Positions 27,826 through 42,119 are shown, counted from the stretch's first letter. The stretch: DNA of 64,000 nt from Mangrovibacter plantisponsor (GCF_003182475.1 NZ_QGTS01000001.1:231980-295979); one strand, 5' to 3'. The notes: a model not told the origin generated them from the letters alone. A program made the numbers and translations.

Positions 27826-29633
27826 TAGTAGACATCTCGCTGATAACGGCGCGCCAGGCGCAGCTCACTTAAATATTCGTCTGCCGCTTCGGTGTCCATA
27901 TCACCATAAGTGGCAATCACGTCCAGTAAAGCCTGTTCAACATCCTTCGCCATACGGGATGCATCGCCACAGACATAAATGTGTGCGCCTTCGTTAATCC
28001 AGCGCCACAGTTCTGCGCCCTGTTCACGCAGTTTATCTTGTACGTAAATTTTATGGTCCTGGTCGCGTGACCAGGCCAGGTCTACCTGATTCAGGACGCC
28101 TTCTTTCACCAGCGCCTGCCATTCAACCTGGTACAGGAAATCTTCAGTAAAATGCGGGTTGCCAAAGAACAACCAGTTTTTCCCTTCTGCCCCGTCCGCA
28201 GCACGTTGCTGCATAAACGCGCGGAAAGGCGCAATCCCCGTGCCCGGACCAATCATAATGACCGGCGCCTGGCTGTCTTCTGGCAGACGGAAATTATCGT
28301 TATGTTCGATAAACACCCGCACTTCACCGTCTTCTTCAAGGCGGTCTGCCAGGAAACCAGATGCACCGCCAGTACGTTCGCGGCCTTCGATGTCATAACG
28401 CACAACACCGACAGTAATATGCACTTCGTTTTCCACTTCTGCCTGAGAAGAAGCGATAGAGTACAGACGAGGCGTTAGCGGGCGCAGTAAGCTTACCAGT
28501 GCCTGTGCATCAAGCTGTGCCGGAGCAAAGCGCACCATATCCACAATAGGCGTACTGGCGGCATATGCCTGCAGGCTGGCTTTATCGCCCACTTTATCCA
28601 GCAGAGCGTCGTTACGGGTTAAGGTGGCATATTTCTCAACAATTGCCGCAGTATTGACAGTCAGTTCAAAATGCCACTGCAGAGCTTCGGCCAGAGGCAG
28701 GGTTTTATCACCCACGGTGACCGGCTCATCGCCTTTAAGCCACAGCAACTCCACCAACTCTTTGACCAGTGCCGGGTCATTCTGATACCACACACCCAGT
28801 GCATCACCGGGTTGATAACGCAGGCCAGATTCCCCAAGGTCAATTTCCAGGTGGCGCACGTCTTTATCTGAATTGCGGCCAGTAATTTTTTGGTTCACCG
28901 ACAGCGCAGCACTGAGTGGGTTTTCTTTAGTGTAAGGGCTGGTGTAAACCTCATTGACAGCACCACTGGCAAGTACAGCTGTAGGGGTTGCGCTCGACGC
29001 AGGCACACGGTCTTTCAGCAGTGCGACCACTTCTTTACGCCAGGCCTCTGCAGCAGGCTGGTATTCAACATCGGCATCAACCCGTGCAAGCAGGCGCTCT
29101 GCACCCAACTCGGCCAGTTTGCTGTCGAAATCTTTTCCGGACTTGCAAAAGAACTCATAAGAGGTATCGCCAAGGCCCAACACCGCAAAGGCCGTTTCCG
29201 GCAATTTAGGCGCTTTTTTGGAGAACAAGTATTTATGCAGCGCAACCGCTTCTTCCGGCGGTTCGCCCTCACCCTGAGTGGAGGTGACAACCAGTAAGAG
29301 TTTTTCCTGAGCGATTTGTTTGAATTTGTAGTCGCCCGCACTGACCAGTTTCACATTGATATTTTCTGCCAACAGGTCGTCACGCAGTTGCTCTGCAATA
29401 CGGCGGGCATTCCCGGTTTGGGAAGCGCTGAGTACCGTCACAGAAGGCGCTTCTGCCGCCGCCGGTGCGGCTGCCACTGCGCCCGCTGCGCCAGTCTGGT
29501 TAACCTGGCCCCAGAAGTAGCCAGATAACCAGGCCAGCTGAGTTGGGGTGAAATCAGTCGTTGCCGCCTGCAGGCGGGCCAGTTGCTCCGGACTAAGCGG
29601 AAGCATCGCTGTCGGTGGGACCTGTTTTGTCAT
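27825..29633 (-). CDS. cysJ: sulfite reductase flavoprotein, alpha subunit
   Basis: NADPH-dependent flavoprotein that passes electrons through FAD and FMN to CysI. 602 aa. A flavodoxin-like FMN domain (S-A-S-Q-T-G-N-A near residues 69-76) is followed by a FAD/NADPH reductase domain with [18 protein letters not shown] and the C-terminal Y-x-x-D-V-Y. First gene of cysJIH; CysB control is expected. Confidence 0.98.
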   Translation of the reverse strand: MTKQVPPTAMLPLSPEQLARLQAATTDFTPTQLAWLSGYFWGQVNQTGAAGAVAAAPAAAEAPSVTVLSASQTGNARRIAEQLRDDLLAENINVKLVSAGDYKFKQIAQEKLLLVVTSTQGEGEPPEEAVALHKYLFSKKAPKLPETAFAVLGLGDTSYEFFCKSGKDFDSKLAELGAERLLARVDADVEYQPAAEAWRKEVVALLKDRVPASSATPTAVLASGAVNEVYTSPYTKENPLSAALSVNQKITGRNSDKDVRHLEIDLGESGLRYQPGDALGVWYQNDPALVKELVELLWLKGDEPVTVGDKTLPLAEALQWHFELTVNTAAIVEKYATLTRNDALLDKVGDKASLQAYAASTPIVDMVRFAPAQLDAQALVSLLRPLTPRLYSIASSQAEVENEVHITVGVVRYDIEGRERTGGASGFLADRLEEDGEVRVFIEHNDNFRLPEDSQAPVIMIGPGTGIAPFRAFMQQRAADGAEGKNWLFFGNPHFTEDFLYQVEWQALVKEGVLNQVDLAWSRDQDHKIYVQDKLREQGAELWRWINEGAHIYVCGDASRMAKDVEQALLDVIATYGDMDTEAADEYLSELRLARRYQRDVY

Positions 29634-30151
29634 GCGTCGTTATGTTCCAGTAGCACAATGAGGCTGTTTTAAATAAACAGTCAATAACCCCAAATCACTC
29701 AGGCTGACTGGCTCAAAGCCGTCGCCATATTTTCCGCGTGGTGCCACAGCGTGAAGCTGCCGAAGGTATGCACCCGCGCAGAGCCGGGGCGGATTAATGA
29801 CATTATTGATAAAGACAATGTCGATAAGGGTAACGGCGGGCATAATAACAATTAAATAAGTGATAGAAATAATAAATAACCAAATTGACTAATCACTTTT
29901 TAAGGTAATGAATAACGGTAAAACCGGTAGATTAATACATTGATTTTATTTATTAAAATAAGATAAAGCGCCCTGGCATACCAGGCAAAACCAGGGAGCA
30001 GGTGTTCGGGGAGAAATAATTTACTGGCAAGGCGCGCCAGCGTCTGGAAATCGCAGGCATACAAAGCAGGTGTAAAGACAAGTATTGTTAGTGCGTAAAA
30101 CAGCCATTTAATGTACTATGCGGCGGTTTTTTTGCTTTACCAGGACTCCCT
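29634..30151. other. cysJ-queD divergent intergenic region
   Basis: 518 bases without a gene I can support. A markedly AT-rich tract (about 29845-29965) with many TAAT/ATTA steps is a plausible CysB-binding and promoter region for cysJ. A CCTGG...CCAGG hairpin lies near 29972-29985. TACTAT at 30114-30119 is a candidate queD -10, without a clear -35. A 67-codon minus-strand frame (29640-29843) has no recognisable features. Confidence 0.5.
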
Positions 30152-30517
30152 ATGGCTACCAGCTTATTTAAAGATTTTACATTTGAAGCGGCGCACCGCC
30201 TTCCCCATGTTCCGGAAGGCCACAAATGCGGCCGCCTGCACGGGCATTCCTTTATGGTGCGCCTGGAAGTGACCGGCGAAGTTGACCCTTACACCGGCTG
30301 GATTATTGATTTTGCCGAACTCAAAGCCGTATTTAAGCCGACCTGGGAGCGCCTTGATCACCATTATCTCAACGATATCCCCGGGCTTGAAAACCCCACC
30401 AGTGAAGTGCTGGCGAAGTGGGTATGGGATCAACTCAAGCCTCAGTTACCCTTGTTGAGCGCTGTAATGGTTCAAGAGACTTGTACCGCAGGTTGTGTTT
30501 ACCGCGGCGAAGCCTGA
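30152..30517 (+). CDS. queD: 6-carboxy-tetrahydropterin synthase QueD
   Basis: First committed enzyme of queuosine synthesis, converting 7,8-dihydroneopterin triphosphate to CPH4. 121 aa, E. coli length. Zinc histidines lie in A-A-H-R-L (His16) and G-R-L-H-G-H-S (31-37), and the catalytic Cys in K-C-G near residue 27. Stands alone on the plus strand and converges on queE, whose product uses CPH4. Confidence 0.97.
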   Translation: MATSLFKDFTFEAAHRLPHVPEGHKCGRLHGHSFMVRLEVTGEVDPYTGWIIDFAELKAVFKPTWERLDHHYLNDIPGLENPTSEVLAKWVWDQLKPQLPLLSAVMVQETCTAGCVYRGEA

Positions 30518-30528
30518 TTCCCTCTCGC

Positions 30529-30548
30529 GTGCCCCAAAAGCGGGGCAC
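30529..30548. terminator. queD/queE convergent hairpin
   Basis: GTGCCCC (30529-30535) pairs with GGGGCAC (30542-30548) around AAAAGC. Located 12 bases after queD and 11 before the queE end. No T tract follows on either strand, so it is a weak terminator candidate. Confidence 0.5.
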
Positions 30549-30558
30549 ACGCCCCGCC

Positions 30559-31230
30559 TCAGGCTATGTTCAGATATTTGTGCGTCTGCATGGATAACCG
30601 CCAGTTACGCTCAATACAGGTTTCAATACATAAACGAGTGGCGTCTTCTTTCTGGCTGATGGGCTGAAGCGCGATAATGCGCGGTTTCTCATCAGTGAGC
30701 GTTGCAAGCAGGGCATCCAGTGCTTCGATATCTCGCACCCGGCCTACCGGGTGTTTGATTTCATCGGCCCGCACCAGTGCCTGCCCCAGCACATCATAAC
30801 CACCGCGCATATTCACTTTGGGTGAAACGGTAACCCAGGTGTTTGCCGTTGCCAGCACCTCATGCGTACCACTGGTTTCAATCTGGCACTGGTAACCGTG
30901 TTGTTCGAGCAACTGCGTAAGTGGCGTTAAATCGTGAATACAAGGCTCACCACCGGTAATCACCACATGGCGCGCGGTGTAACCCTGACGGTTGACAACA
31001 GCAAGCAACTCTTCTGGTGTTGACGCAGCCCACTTATCACTCTCTTTCGTTTTCGCCATGACCGAAAACAGCGAGACTTCCCGTTCCGCGAGCTTATCCC
31101 AGGTGTGTTTAGTATCACACCAGGCGCAACCCACCGGGCAACCCTGTAAGCGAATAAAAATGGCTGGCACGCCAGTAAAGTAACCCTCGCCCTGCAAGGT
31201 CTGGAAAATCTCATTAATCGGGTACTGCAT
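30559..31230 (-). CDS. queE: 7-carboxy-7-deazaguanine synthase QueE
   Basis: Radical-SAM enzyme that converts CPH4 to CDG in queuosine synthesis. From M-Q-Y-P-I-N-E it is 223 aa, the E. coli length; the frame to 31332 adds 34 unconserved residues. The radical-SAM cysteines are in G-C-P-V-G-C-A-W-C-D (near 30-39), the SAM-binding G-G-E-P-C near 96-100. Confidence 0.96.
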   Translation of the reverse strand: MQYPINEIFQTLQGEGYFTGVPAIFIRLQGCPVGCAWCDTKHTWDKLAEREVSLFSVMAKTKESDKWAASTPEELLAVVNRQGYTARHVVITGGEPCIHDLTPLTQLLEQHGYQCQIETSGTHEVLATANTWVTVSPKVNMRGGYDVLGQALVRADEIKHPVGRVRDIEALDALLATLTDEKPRIIALQPISQKEDATRLCIETCIERNWRLSMQTHKYLNIA

Positions 31231-31330
31231 AGTCAACTCGGTAAAGGAATAAACCGTTATTATCGCAGATCCTGGCGGGCAGATCATGTCGGTAATGAAA
31301 CCGTGCCACAGAACCGAAAATATCAGGCAC

Positions 31331-31357
31331 AAAAAAACCCGCCGAAGCGGGTTTTTT
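31331..31357 (-). terminator. eno terminator
   Basis: ACCCGC/GCGGGT stem extended by A6/T6 around the CGAA loop, with seven T on the minus strand after the stem. It begins 18 bases beyond the eno stop and also ends the pyrG-eno transcript. Confidence 0.92.
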
Positions 31358-31375
31358 CAGTAAGAGAGCAGACGA

Positions 31376-32746
<1,371 letters not shown>

Positions 32747-32747
32747 T

Positions 32748-32812
32748 TAGCCCGCTAACGTTTCCAGGCAACCTGGTACAACCACCAGGCCCCCGGATAC
32801 GTTCGCGGGCTA
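32748..32812 (-). other. two-tier hairpin in the pyrG-eno intergenic region
   Basis: The outer arms 32748-32761 and 32799-32812 form 14 pairs with a single mismatch; inside, CCTGGT (32772-32777) pairs with ACCAGG (32784-32789). No T tract follows, so a plain terminator is unlikely. It would fold in the pyrG-eno RNA, 74 bases ahead of the eno start, and could be a processing or stability element. Function is unknown. Confidence 0.55.
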
Positions 32813-32864
32813 CAATACCAGCGTGGCAGGCACTTACCGACCCCGCCGCGTTGCCGTACTAATA

Positions 32865-34517
<1,653 letters not shown>

Positions 34518-34728
34518 TTAGGTTTAAAAGACGATGGAATAACCAGGACGGGAAAGTAGTATACCTGAACAGCGCATCGCTCACAAACTTTCATTCTTCA
34601 CTCTCTGGCCGGACACCGAACGTAGTACGAGCGAAGAAAATAGCTTGTCAGCCATAAATGTTTTTGACGTAAATCAAGCGCTTGTTATTTAATTTTTCAG
34701 CTAACTCGCGCTTGATCGTAAAAACCAT

Positions 34729-35520
34729 TTAAATATCAATTTCCTGGCACTTAACTTGCTGCCACGCGCGCTCCATCTGTACCAGAGTGGCCTGTTCGAG
34801 TGTCAGCCCCTGCTGGCGGATAATCGCCTCAACCTGGCGAAAACGGCGTTCAAATTTCAGGTTCGCTTTTTGGAGTGCTGTTTCGGCTTTTTTCCCTAAA
34901 TGGCGCGATAAATTGACTGTGGCAAACAACAAATCGCCCACTTCTTCTTCCAGTTTATCTTCATCCACCACCGCCTGGCTGGCTTCATGCATAACTTCAT
35001 CAATTTCCTCATGCACTTTTTCCAGAACCGGGCCAAGCGTTGTCCAGTCGAACCCGACTGCTGAGCAGCGTTTTTGTATTTTATGTGCCCGCATCAGCGC
35101 TGGCAGTGAATGCGGGATATCATCCAGCACTGAAAATTGTTCTTTTTCTGCACGCTCTTCGCGTTTCGTTTTTTCCCAATTGGCGAGCACTGCTTCACTG
35201 TCATTCAGTGTGGCATCACCGAAAATATGCGGGTGGCGGCGTTCCAGCTTGTCGCTGATTGCGGCGCACACACTGGCAAAATCGAAATGCCCTGCCTCCT
35301 GCGCCATTTGTGCGTAAAACACGACCTGAAATAATAAATCCCCCAGTTCGCCACGCAAATCGTCAAAATCTTCCCGTGCAATCGCATCCAGCACTTCGTA
35401 AGTTTCTTCCAGAGTATAGGGAGCGATACTGGAGAACGTTTGCTCTTTATCCCACGGACAACCACTTTGCGGGTCACGCAAGCGCCGCATAATGCCCAAC
35501 AGGCGTTCTATTTCGGTCAT
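34729..35520 (-). CDS. mazG: nucleoside triphosphate pyrophosphohydrolase MazG
   Basis: Hydrolyses NTPs and dNTPs to monophosphates. 263 aa, a tandem MazG protein: each half carries an E-x-x-E...E-x-x-D metal motif (E-E-T-Y-E-V-L-D near 35; E-E-E-V-G-D-L-L near 170). In E. coli the mazEF toxin-antitoxin pair sits between relA and mazG; here only about 140 bases separate them. Confidence 0.96.
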   Translation of the reverse strand: MTEIERLLGIMRRLRDPQSGCPWDKEQTFSSIAPYTLEETYEVLDAIAREDFDDLRGELGDLLFQVVFYAQMAQEAGHFDFASVCAAISDKLERRHPHIFGDATLNDSEAVLANWEKTKREERAEKEQFSVLDDIPHSLPALMRAHKIQKRCSAVGFDWTTLGPVLEKVHEEIDEVMHEASQAVVDEDKLEEEVGDLLFATVNLSRHLGKKAETALQKANLKFERRFRQVEAIIRQQGLTLEQATLVQMERAWQQVKCQEIDI

Positions 35521-35591
35521 TTCGGTTCCTTAAAGATTACAGCGAGAAAACAAACCATGAGGGATGACTACCGACTGGCATGTGCAAAATA

Positions 35592-35624
35592 ACACTCCCG
35601 GGCAGAGAACCCTGCCGGGAGTGT
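35592..35624 (-). terminator. relA terminator
   Basis: ACACTCCCGGGCAG (35592-35605) pairs with CTGCCGGGAGTGT (35612-35624) with one bulged base. On the minus strand it is followed by TTATTTT. Located 38 bases past the relA stop. Confidence 0.75.
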
Positions 35625-35661
35625 ATCAACGGGTGAGAGGTATACATTGAAGCCGTGTGAG

Positions 35662-37896
35662 TTAACCGTGCAAACGGCGTGCGTCAATCACATCCGGCAG
35701 TTGGTTAAGCTTGCTCAACACGCGCCCCAACACCTGCTGGTTGTAGATTTCGATATCCATATCAATGGTTGCCAGTTGCTGCTTCACATCGCTACGGCTG
35801 GCAACACCCAGCACGTTAACTTTTTCGTTAGCCAGAATGGTGGTGATATCACGCAAAAGACCACTGCGGTCATTTGCCGTTACCCGCACCACCAGCGAGT
35901 AACCACTGGAATAGCTTTCACCCCACACCGCATCAACCACGCGCTCCGGCGCATTGGCCTGTAACTCCGCCAGTTGCTCGCAGTCTGCACGGTGAATAGA
36001 AATACCGCGCCCCTGGGTGATATAACCAGTGATATCGTCCCCCGGAATTGGTTGGCAGCAACGGGCGATATGGTGCATCAGGTTACCCACACCTTCCACT
36101 ACAACCCGGCCATTGTCTTTGCGGCTTTGGCCTTGCGGAGCGTAGTTTTTTTGCTGGAGCTGTTTTAGTGCCTGTGCATCCTGCTCTTCCGCACTGGGCT
36201 TATTAAACTGCGATTGCAGGAAATTCACCATTTGGTTCAGGCGAATATCGCCGCCGCCAATTGCTGCCAGTAATTCCTCCACTTCATTGAAGTTGTAACG
36301 CGGCAACAGGTGTTTTTCGGCATCTTTCAGGCTGATACCTAAATGCGCCAGTTCATCATCAAGGATCTGGCGCCCGGCAAGGATATTTTTATCCCGATCC
36401 TGCTTACGGAACCAGGCGTGAATCTTGGCCCTGGCACGGCTGGTTGCCACATACCCCAGGTTGGGGTTTAACCAGTCGCGGCTTGGGTTAGGCTGTTTCT
36501 GCGTGATGATGTCAATCTGGTCGCCCATCTGCAATTGGTAGGTGAACGGGACAATACGCCCACCTATTTTCGCGCCAATGCAGCGGTGGCCCACATCACT
36601 GTGGATGTGGTAGGCAAAATCGAGCGGTGTAGACCCGGCTGGCAGGTCAACGACATCACCTTTCGGGGTAAAGACGTAGACCCTGTCATCGAATACCTGG
36701 CTGCGCACTTCATCCAGCATTTCACCGGTATCTGCCATCTCTTCTTGCCAGGCTATCAGTTTACGCAGCCAGGCAATGCGGTCTTCATGGCCTGAACGGC
36801 CACTGGCCGATGCAGTACCTTCTTTGTACTTCCAGTGCGCGGCAACGCCCAGTTCTGCATCTTCGTGCATCTGTTTGGTACGAATCTGGATCTCTACCGT
36901 TTTCCCTCCCGGCCCCAGAACCACCGTATGAATTGACTGGTAGCCATTGGGTTTAGGGTTCGCGACATAGTCATCGAACTCATCGGGCAAGTGGCGATAA
37001 TGGGTATGCACAATCCCCAATGCCGCGTAGCAATCCTGCAAACGTTCAGCCACGATGCGCACTGCTCGCACATCAAACAACTCATCAAACGCCAGATGCT
37101 TTTTCTGCATCTTGCGCCAAATGCTGTAAATATGTTTTGGTCGGCCGTAAACCTCAGCCTTCACACCTTCTTCTTTGATGGATTCACGCAGTTGCCCAAC
37201 GAACTCTTCAATGTAGTGTTCGCGGTCAAGCCGCCGCTCGTGCAGCAATTTAGCAATCCGTTTGTACTCATCGGGGTGCAGGTAGCGGAAGCAATAATCT
37301 TCCAGTTCCCATTTCAGTTGCCCGATCCCCAGGCGGTTCGCCAGCGGGGCATAAATATTGGTACATTCTTTTGCCGCCAGTACGCGTTCATCTTCCGGCG
37401 CATCTTTCACTTCGCGCAAATGTACGATACGTTCAGCCAGTTTGATGACCACGCAGCGGAAATCATCCACCATTGCCAGCAGCATACGGCGGACATTATC
37501 AACCTGTTCTGAAGAGACTGCGTCTGTATGGGTGGCTTTCAACTGGCGAATGGCATCCATGTCACGCACACCATGAATCAGCGAGGCAACCGATTTGCCC
37601 ATGGCTTCCTGGATGTCGCTTTCGCTGACCACCTGGTTATCTGCCAGCGGGAAGAGCAGTGCGGAGCACAGCGTGTCGGTATCCATACTCAACATGGTGA
37701 GGATTTCGACCATTTCCACACCACGCCACAGAATCAGGTTGGCGTCGTCATGGCCTTCAATTTGCTGCTGGCAATAGCGCACGGTATCCGCTAAGCGGGC
37801 GCACGACTGCTGGCTCGCTATACCCAGACTTTTTATCCATGTTTCAGGGGCAAACTCGCCAACGTTATTGATATGTGCACTTCTTACCGCAACCAT
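35662..37896 (-). CDS. relA: (p)ppGpp synthetase RelA
   Basis: Ribosome-associated GTP/GDP pyrophosphokinase that triggers the stringent response on amino-acid starvation. 744 aa from M-V-A-V-R-S-A-H-I, identical in length to E. coli; the longer frame to 37944 is rejected. The degenerate HD hydrolase region, synthetase domain (Y-G-R-P-K-H-I-Y-S-I-W-R-K-M near 255-268), TGS domain (Y-V-F-T-P-K-G-D-V near 410), conserved-cysteine domain (A-R-C-C-Q-P-I-P-G-D) and C-terminal ACT domain follow in order. Confidence 0.99.
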   Translation of the reverse strand: MVAVRSAHINNVGEFAPETWIKSLGIASQQSCARLADTVRYCQQQIEGHDDANLILWRGVEMVEILTMLSMDTDTLCSALLFPLADNQVVSESDIQEAMGKSVASLIHGVRDMDAIRQLKATHTDAVSSEQVDNVRRMLLAMVDDFRCVVIKLAERIVHLREVKDAPEDERVLAAKECTNIYAPLANRLGIGQLKWELEDYCFRYLHPDEYKRIAKLLHERRLDREHYIEEFVGQLRESIKEEGVKAEVYGRPKHIYSIWRKMQKKHLAFDELFDVRAVRIVAERLQDCYAALGIVHTHYRHLPDEFDDYVANPKPNGYQSIHTVVLGPGGKTVEIQIRTKQMHEDAELGVAAHWKYKEGTASASGRSGHEDRIAWLRKLIAWQEEMADTGEMLDEVRSQVFDDRVYVFTPKGDVVDLPAGSTPLDFAYHIHSDVGHRCIGAKIGGRIVPFTYQLQMGDQIDIITQKQPNPSRDWLNPNLGYVATSRARAKIHAWFRKQDRDKNILAGRQILDDELAHLGISLKDAEKHLLPRYNFNEVEELLAAIGGGDIRLNQMVNFLQSQFNKPSAEEQDAQALKQLQQKNYAPQGQSRKDNGRVVVEGVGNLMHHIARCCQPIPGDDITGYITQGRGISIHRADCEQLAELQANAPERVVDAVWGESYSSGYSLVVRVTANDRSGLLRDITTILANEKVNVLGVASRSDVKQQLATIDMDIEIYNQQVLGRVLSKLNQLPDVIDARRLHG

Positions 37897-37940
37897 TGTC
37901 CTCTCCTTTCGGGACTCATTCTGGCAGATGGGAGCCAGTT

Positions 37941-39245
37941 TCAATCTTTTGATTTTTCGAACAACACCATCGATTCCAGGTGACCAGTGTGCGGGAACAT
38001 GTCCAACATTACCAGCCGTGTAATCGGGTAACCCGCGGCCTGTAATACCTCGCTGTCACGCGCCAGAGTCGCCGGGTTACAGGATACATAAACAACCTTT
38101 TCTGGCGCGAGCCGGATAACCTGGGGTATGACCACCGCAGCACCCGCCCGGGCCGGGTCGAGTAATACTTTGGTAAAACCCTGCCTGGCCCAGGGTTGCC
38201 GGGTAACATCCAATTCCAGGTTCTCATGGTAGAACATGGCGTTCAGACAACCATTATCAAGGGCATTTTGTTGCGCCTTTTCTACCAAAGCAGGAACCCC
38301 TTCCACCCCAACAACCTGCGCCGCGCGTTTTGCCAGCGGCAGGGTAAAATTCCCCATGCCACAAAACAGGTCCAAAACCCGGTCCTGTGGTGTAACAGCC
38401 AGCCACTCGCAAGCCCGAGCCACCATTTGCTGATTAACCTGGTCATTCACCTGGATAAAATCTCGCGGGCTAAAGCTTAAGCGTAGACCGTCCGACAGAT
38501 ACCATGGTGTATCACCGCTGATTCTTGTTAATACGTCACTTTCCGGTGCCAGAAATAGCGTCACCTCGTGTAAATGCGAAAATTGTTCCAGTTTTTCCTG
38601 GTCTTGCGAATTTAACGGGCGGGTGTGGCGCAGCACCATGACCGGGCCATTTTCAGCATCCACCAGCTCCACATGGCCAAGATAGCGAGCCCCCTGCAAT
38701 TGTTGTAAACAAGCCTGCAGTGGTTTTAATAATGCTTCAAGGCGACGCACCAAAACCGGGCATTGCTGTATGGTTACCAGGTCATTACTGGCACTTTTGC
38801 GAAAGCCCATCTGTAAAGACTGCGTTTTGGGAATAAAATTCAGACTAAGCCGTGCACGGCGTCGGTATGCCCAGGGTGTACCTGTAATGACATCATCTAC
38901 AGGGCGTTTTAACATGCGGGCCAGAGAGCGGGATTTACTTTGCTGCTGCAGGGTAACTGAAGCATGTTGTTGTTGGCAGCCGCCACATACGCCAAAATGG
39001 GGGCAGACGGGTGAGACCCGTTCCGGGCTGTCATTCAGCCTGCGTAACAGTTTTCCTTTGGAATACTGGCGCTTATCTTCGGTAATGGTGACATCAACAC
39101 GCTCACCCGGCAGTGCGCCAGGAATAAATAATGCTTTACCGTTGTGGCGTGCCACGCCTTGCCCAAAGGTGTCCAGGTCGTCAATAGTAACGGTGAGTGA
39201 TTGACGCGTCGCCACGCGTCTTTTTGCAGAGTAGAATTGCGCCAT
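37941..39245 (-). CDS. rlmD: 23S rRNA m5U1939 methyltransferase RlmD
   Basis: Methylates U1939 of 23S rRNA (formerly rumA). 434 aa. TRAM domain at the N-terminus, 4Fe-4S ligands in [10 protein letters not shown] (near 82-91) plus a later Cys near 163, SAM motif D-L-F-C-G-M-G-N-F near 297, and the catalytic Cys in [10 protein letters not shown] near 390. Lies 44 bases upstream of relA, in the same direction. Confidence 0.97.
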   Translation of the reverse strand: MAQFYSAKRRVATRQSLTVTIDDLDTFGQGVARHNGKALFIPGALPGERVDVTITEDKRQYSKGKLLRRLNDSPERVSPVCPHFGVCGGCQQQHASVTLQQQSKSRSLARMLKRPVDDVITGTPWAYRRRARLSLNFIPKTQSLQMGFRKSASNDLVTIQQCPVLVRRLEALLKPLQACLQQLQGARYLGHVELVDAENGPVMVLRHTRPLNSQDQEKLEQFSHLHEVTLFLAPESDVLTRISGDTPWYLSDGLRLSFSPRDFIQVNDQVNQQMVARACEWLAVTPQDRVLDLFCGMGNFTLPLAKRAAQVVGVEGVPALVEKAQQNALDNGCLNAMFYHENLELDVTRQPWARQGFTKVLLDPARAGAAVVIPQVIRLAPEKVVYVSCNPATLARDSEVLQAAGYPITRLVMLDMFPHTGHLESMVLFEKSKD

Positions 39246-39299
39246 GTGCTCGTTTTTACTTAATAATTACTGCGACATATTGTCCCATACTGGAACGTC

Positions 39300-42065
39300 A
39301 TGACCAACTACAGCCTCAGAGCCCGAATGATGGTACTGATCCTGGCACCCACGGTGTTGATCGGTTTGTTGTTGAGTATCTTTTTCGTTGTACATCGCTA
39401 TACCGATTTACAACGCCAACTGGAAGATGCCGGAGCCAGTATCATTGAACCACTGGCTGTCTCCAGTGAATACGGCATGGATCTGGATAACCGTGAATCG
39501 ATACGCCAGTTAGTCAGTGTGTTGCATCGCCGCCATTCTGATATTGTACGCGCCATCGCGGTGTATGATGACAAGAACAACCTGTTTGTTACATCTAATT
39601 ACCATCTTTCGCCGGATAATTTACGCCTGGCCCCAGGCCAGCCGGTTCCCCGGAAGCTCACTATCACACAGCAGGACAGCAACAGCCTGATACTCCGTAC
39701 TCCCATCATTTCTGAAGACTACCAACCGGATGAATCCCCGGTTGCAGGAGCGAAACAACCACATAATACATTGGGTTATGTTGCTCTTGAGTTGGATTTG
39801 CGCTCAGTACGCTTACAGCAGTACAAAGAAATTTTCATGGCATCACTCATGCTTATTCTCTGTGTGGCTATCGCACTTGGGTTTGCCTGGCGCTTAATGA
39901 AAGATGTCACCCGCCCGATTCGCAATATGGTCAATACGGTAGACCAGATACGCCGTGGGCAACTCGATACGCGCGTCGAAGGTTTTATGCTTGGCGAACT
40001 TGATATGCTGAAAAATGGTATCAACGCCATGGCCATGTCGATAACGGCGTACCACGAAGAAATGCAGCATAACGTTGACCAGGCGACATCGGATTTACGA
40101 GAAACCCTGGAGCAGATGGAAATCCAGAACGTCGAACTGGATCTCGCCAAAAAACGCGCTCAGGAAGCCGCCCGTATCAAATCCGAGTTCCTGGCAAATA
40201 TGTCCCATGAATTGCGTACACCACTTAATGGTGTTATTGGCTTTACCCGGCTGACACTCAAAACGGAACTGAACGACACACAACGTGATCACCTGCAAAC
40301 CATTGAGCGCTCAGCTAATAACTTGCTGGCAATCATCAATGACGTTCTGGATTTTTCCAAACTGGAAGCGGGCAAACTGATTCTGGAAAGTATCCCCTTT
40401 TTGCTCCATAACACGATGGATGATGTGGTTACTCTGTTGGCTCATTCCGCCCATGACAAAGGCCTGGAACTGACACTCAGTATAAAAAATGATGTGCCGG
40501 ATAGTGTCATTGGCGACCCGCTACGCCTGCAGCAAATCATCACCAATCTGGTGGGGAACGCTATTAAATTCACGGAACAGGGCAACATTGATATTGTGGT
40601 GGAGTGCCGTTCACACGCCAACCAAAAAGCACAAATCGAAATTCGCATTCATGACACAGGGATTGGTATTCCGGAACGCGACCAGTCACGGTTATTCCAG
40701 GCCTTCCGCCAGGCAGATGCCAGCATTTCTCGCCGCCATGGTGGCACTGGCCTGGGTCTGGTTATCACGCAGAAGCTGGTTAATTCGATGGGTGGCGATA
40801 TCTCGTTCCACAGCCAGCCGGGCCAGGGTTCAACCTTCTGGTTCACGATTAATATTGACCTGAACCCCAATGCCATCAGAGATATGCATATCACCGAGTT
40901 TCTGGCAGGCAAGCATATCGCCTATATTGAGCCTAACCATACTGCAGCGCAAAGCACGCTGGAGTGGCTGGAATCCACACCGGCACAAGTCTCATGGCGT
41001 GCCAAACTGGATGATTTAAAAGCAGAGAGAATCGATGTGCTGATCATGGGTGTGTCAGTGACCTCCCACGAACCATTATCAATGGAACAGGACTTGTTTG
41101 CCCGGGCGTTACAACGCTGTACCAGCCTGATTATCGCTCTGCCCTGTTATGCGCAAATTGATGCGGAAGGCCTGAAAAAAGGCGGTGCCGCCGCCTGTAT
41201 TCTGAAACCTATTACACCAACTCGCCTGCTGCCACTGCTGGCTGAATGCTGTGGTAACCACCCTGAGCGCCACGATGATATTCACCCATACAGCCCGCTG
41301 CCAATAACGGTGATGGCTGTCGATGACAATCCGGCTAACCTGAAACTGATTGGCGTATTACTGGAAGATTTAGTGCAGCAAGTAGTGCTGTGCAACAGTG
41401 GCCGCCAGGCTGTGGAGAAAGCCCGCAGTGGTCATTACGATATTATTCTGATGGATATCCAGATGCCGGATATGGATGGCATTCATGCCTGTGAGTTAAT
41501 TCGCCAGATGCCTCATTTGCACAAAACGCCAGTGGTGGCGGTTACCGCTCACGCCATTGCCGGGCAGAAAGAGAAAATGCTGCGTGCCGGTATGAATGAC
41601 TACCTGGCAAAACCGATTGAAGAAGACAAATTACGCAGCCTGTTATTGCGTTACCACTCATCGTCTCATGGCATGTTGCCCGCTACTACGGCATTCCAGC
41701 AACAGGATATCCCATTACCAGCCAATGACGTCTCTCTGGACTGGCAACTGGCAATACGCCAGGCAGCAAATAAGGTGGATCTGGCACGAGACATGCTACA
41801 GATGTTGATAGATTTCTTACCAGAAGTACGCAATACCGTAGAAGAGCAACTGGTAGGGGAAGCACCTGGAGACTTGCTGGACAACATTCACAAACTGCAT
41901 GGTAGCTGTGGGTATAGTGGTGTGCCCCGGCTGAAAAACCTCTGTTTCCTGATAGAGCAGGCACTGCGGAACGAGACGCCAGCCAGTGACCTTGAGCCGG
42001 AATTACTCGAATTACTGGATGAAATGGATAATGTCGCCAAAGCCGCGAAAAAAATCCTTGGATAA
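39300..42065 (+). CDS. barA: hybrid sensor histidine kinase BarA
   Basis: Tripartite sensor kinase that phosphorylates UvrY and so turns on csrB and csrC. 921 aa (E. coli 918). Two membrane helices (about 11-32 and 177-197) flank a periplasmic domain, then HAMP (about 200-255), HisKA with M-S-H-E-L-R-T-P (His303), HATPase with N and G boxes, a receiver domain with D-I-I-L-M-D (Asp near 719), and an Hpt domain with L-H-G-S-C-G-Y (His near 862). Divergent from rlmD. Its downstream target csrB is 7.4 kb away. Confidence 0.98.
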   Translation: MTNYSLRARMMVLILAPTVLIGLLLSIFFVVHRYTDLQRQLEDAGASIIEPLAVSSEYGMDLDNRESIRQLVSVLHRRHSDIVRAIAVYDDKNNLFVTSNYHLSPDNLRLAPGQPVPRKLTITQQDSNSLILRTPIISEDYQPDESPVAGAKQPHNTLGYVALELDLRSVRLQQYKEIFMASLMLILCVAIALGFAWRLMKDVTRPIRNMVNTVDQIRRGQLDTRVEGFMLGELDMLKNGINAMAMSITAYHEEMQHNVDQATSDLRETLEQMEIQNVELDLAKKRAQEAARIKSEFLANMSHELRTPLNGVIGFTRLTLKTELNDTQRDHLQTIERSANNLLAIINDVLDFSKLEAGKLILESIPFLLHNTMDDVVTLLAHSAHDKGLELTLSIKNDVPDSVIGDPLRLQQIITNLVGNAIKFTEQGNIDIVVECRSHANQKAQIEIRIHDTGIGIPERDQSRLFQAFRQADASISRRHGGTGLGLVITQKLVNSMGGDISFHSQPGQGSTFWFTINIDLNPNAIRDMHITEFLAGKHIAYIEPNHTAAQSTLEWLESTPAQVSWRAKLDDLKAERIDVLIMGVSVTSHEPLSMEQDLFARALQRCTSLIIALPCYAQIDAEGLKKGGAAACILKPITPTRLLPLLAECCGNHPERHDDIHPYSPLPITVMAVDDNPANLKLIGVLLEDLVQQVVLCNSGRQAVEKARSGHYDIILMDIQMPDMDGIHACELIRQMPHLHKTPVVAVTAHAIAGQKEKMLRAGMNDYLAKPIEEDKLRSLLLRYHSSSHGMLPATTAFQQQDIPLPANDVSLDWQLAIRQAANKVDLARDMLQMLIDFLPEVRNTVEEQLVGEAPGDLLDNIHKLHGSCGYSGVPRLKNLCFLIEQALRNETPASDLEPELLELLDEMDNVAKAAKKILG

Positions 42066-42073
42066 CACAGTCA

Positions 42074-42097
42074 CTGCCCGTTGCAACCAACGGGCAG
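42074..42097. terminator. barA/garK convergent hairpin
   Basis: CTGCCCGTTG (42074-42083) pairs perfectly with CAACGGGCAG (42088-42097) around CAAC. It lies in the 54-base gap between the converging genes. No T tract follows, so strength is uncertain. Confidence 0.55.
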
Positions 42098-42119
42098 AAA
42101 GCAGCATCAACAAAAGCGG

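Noticed and set aside
29640-29843. 67-codon minus-strand frame upstream of cysJ
   Set aside because: No ribosome site or domain; lies in the expected CysB control region.
34670-34690. CAAGCGCTTG palindrome upstream of pyrG as a PurR site
   Set aside because: It lacks the ANGCAANCGNTTNCNT spacing, and pyrG is not a known PurR target; probably chance.
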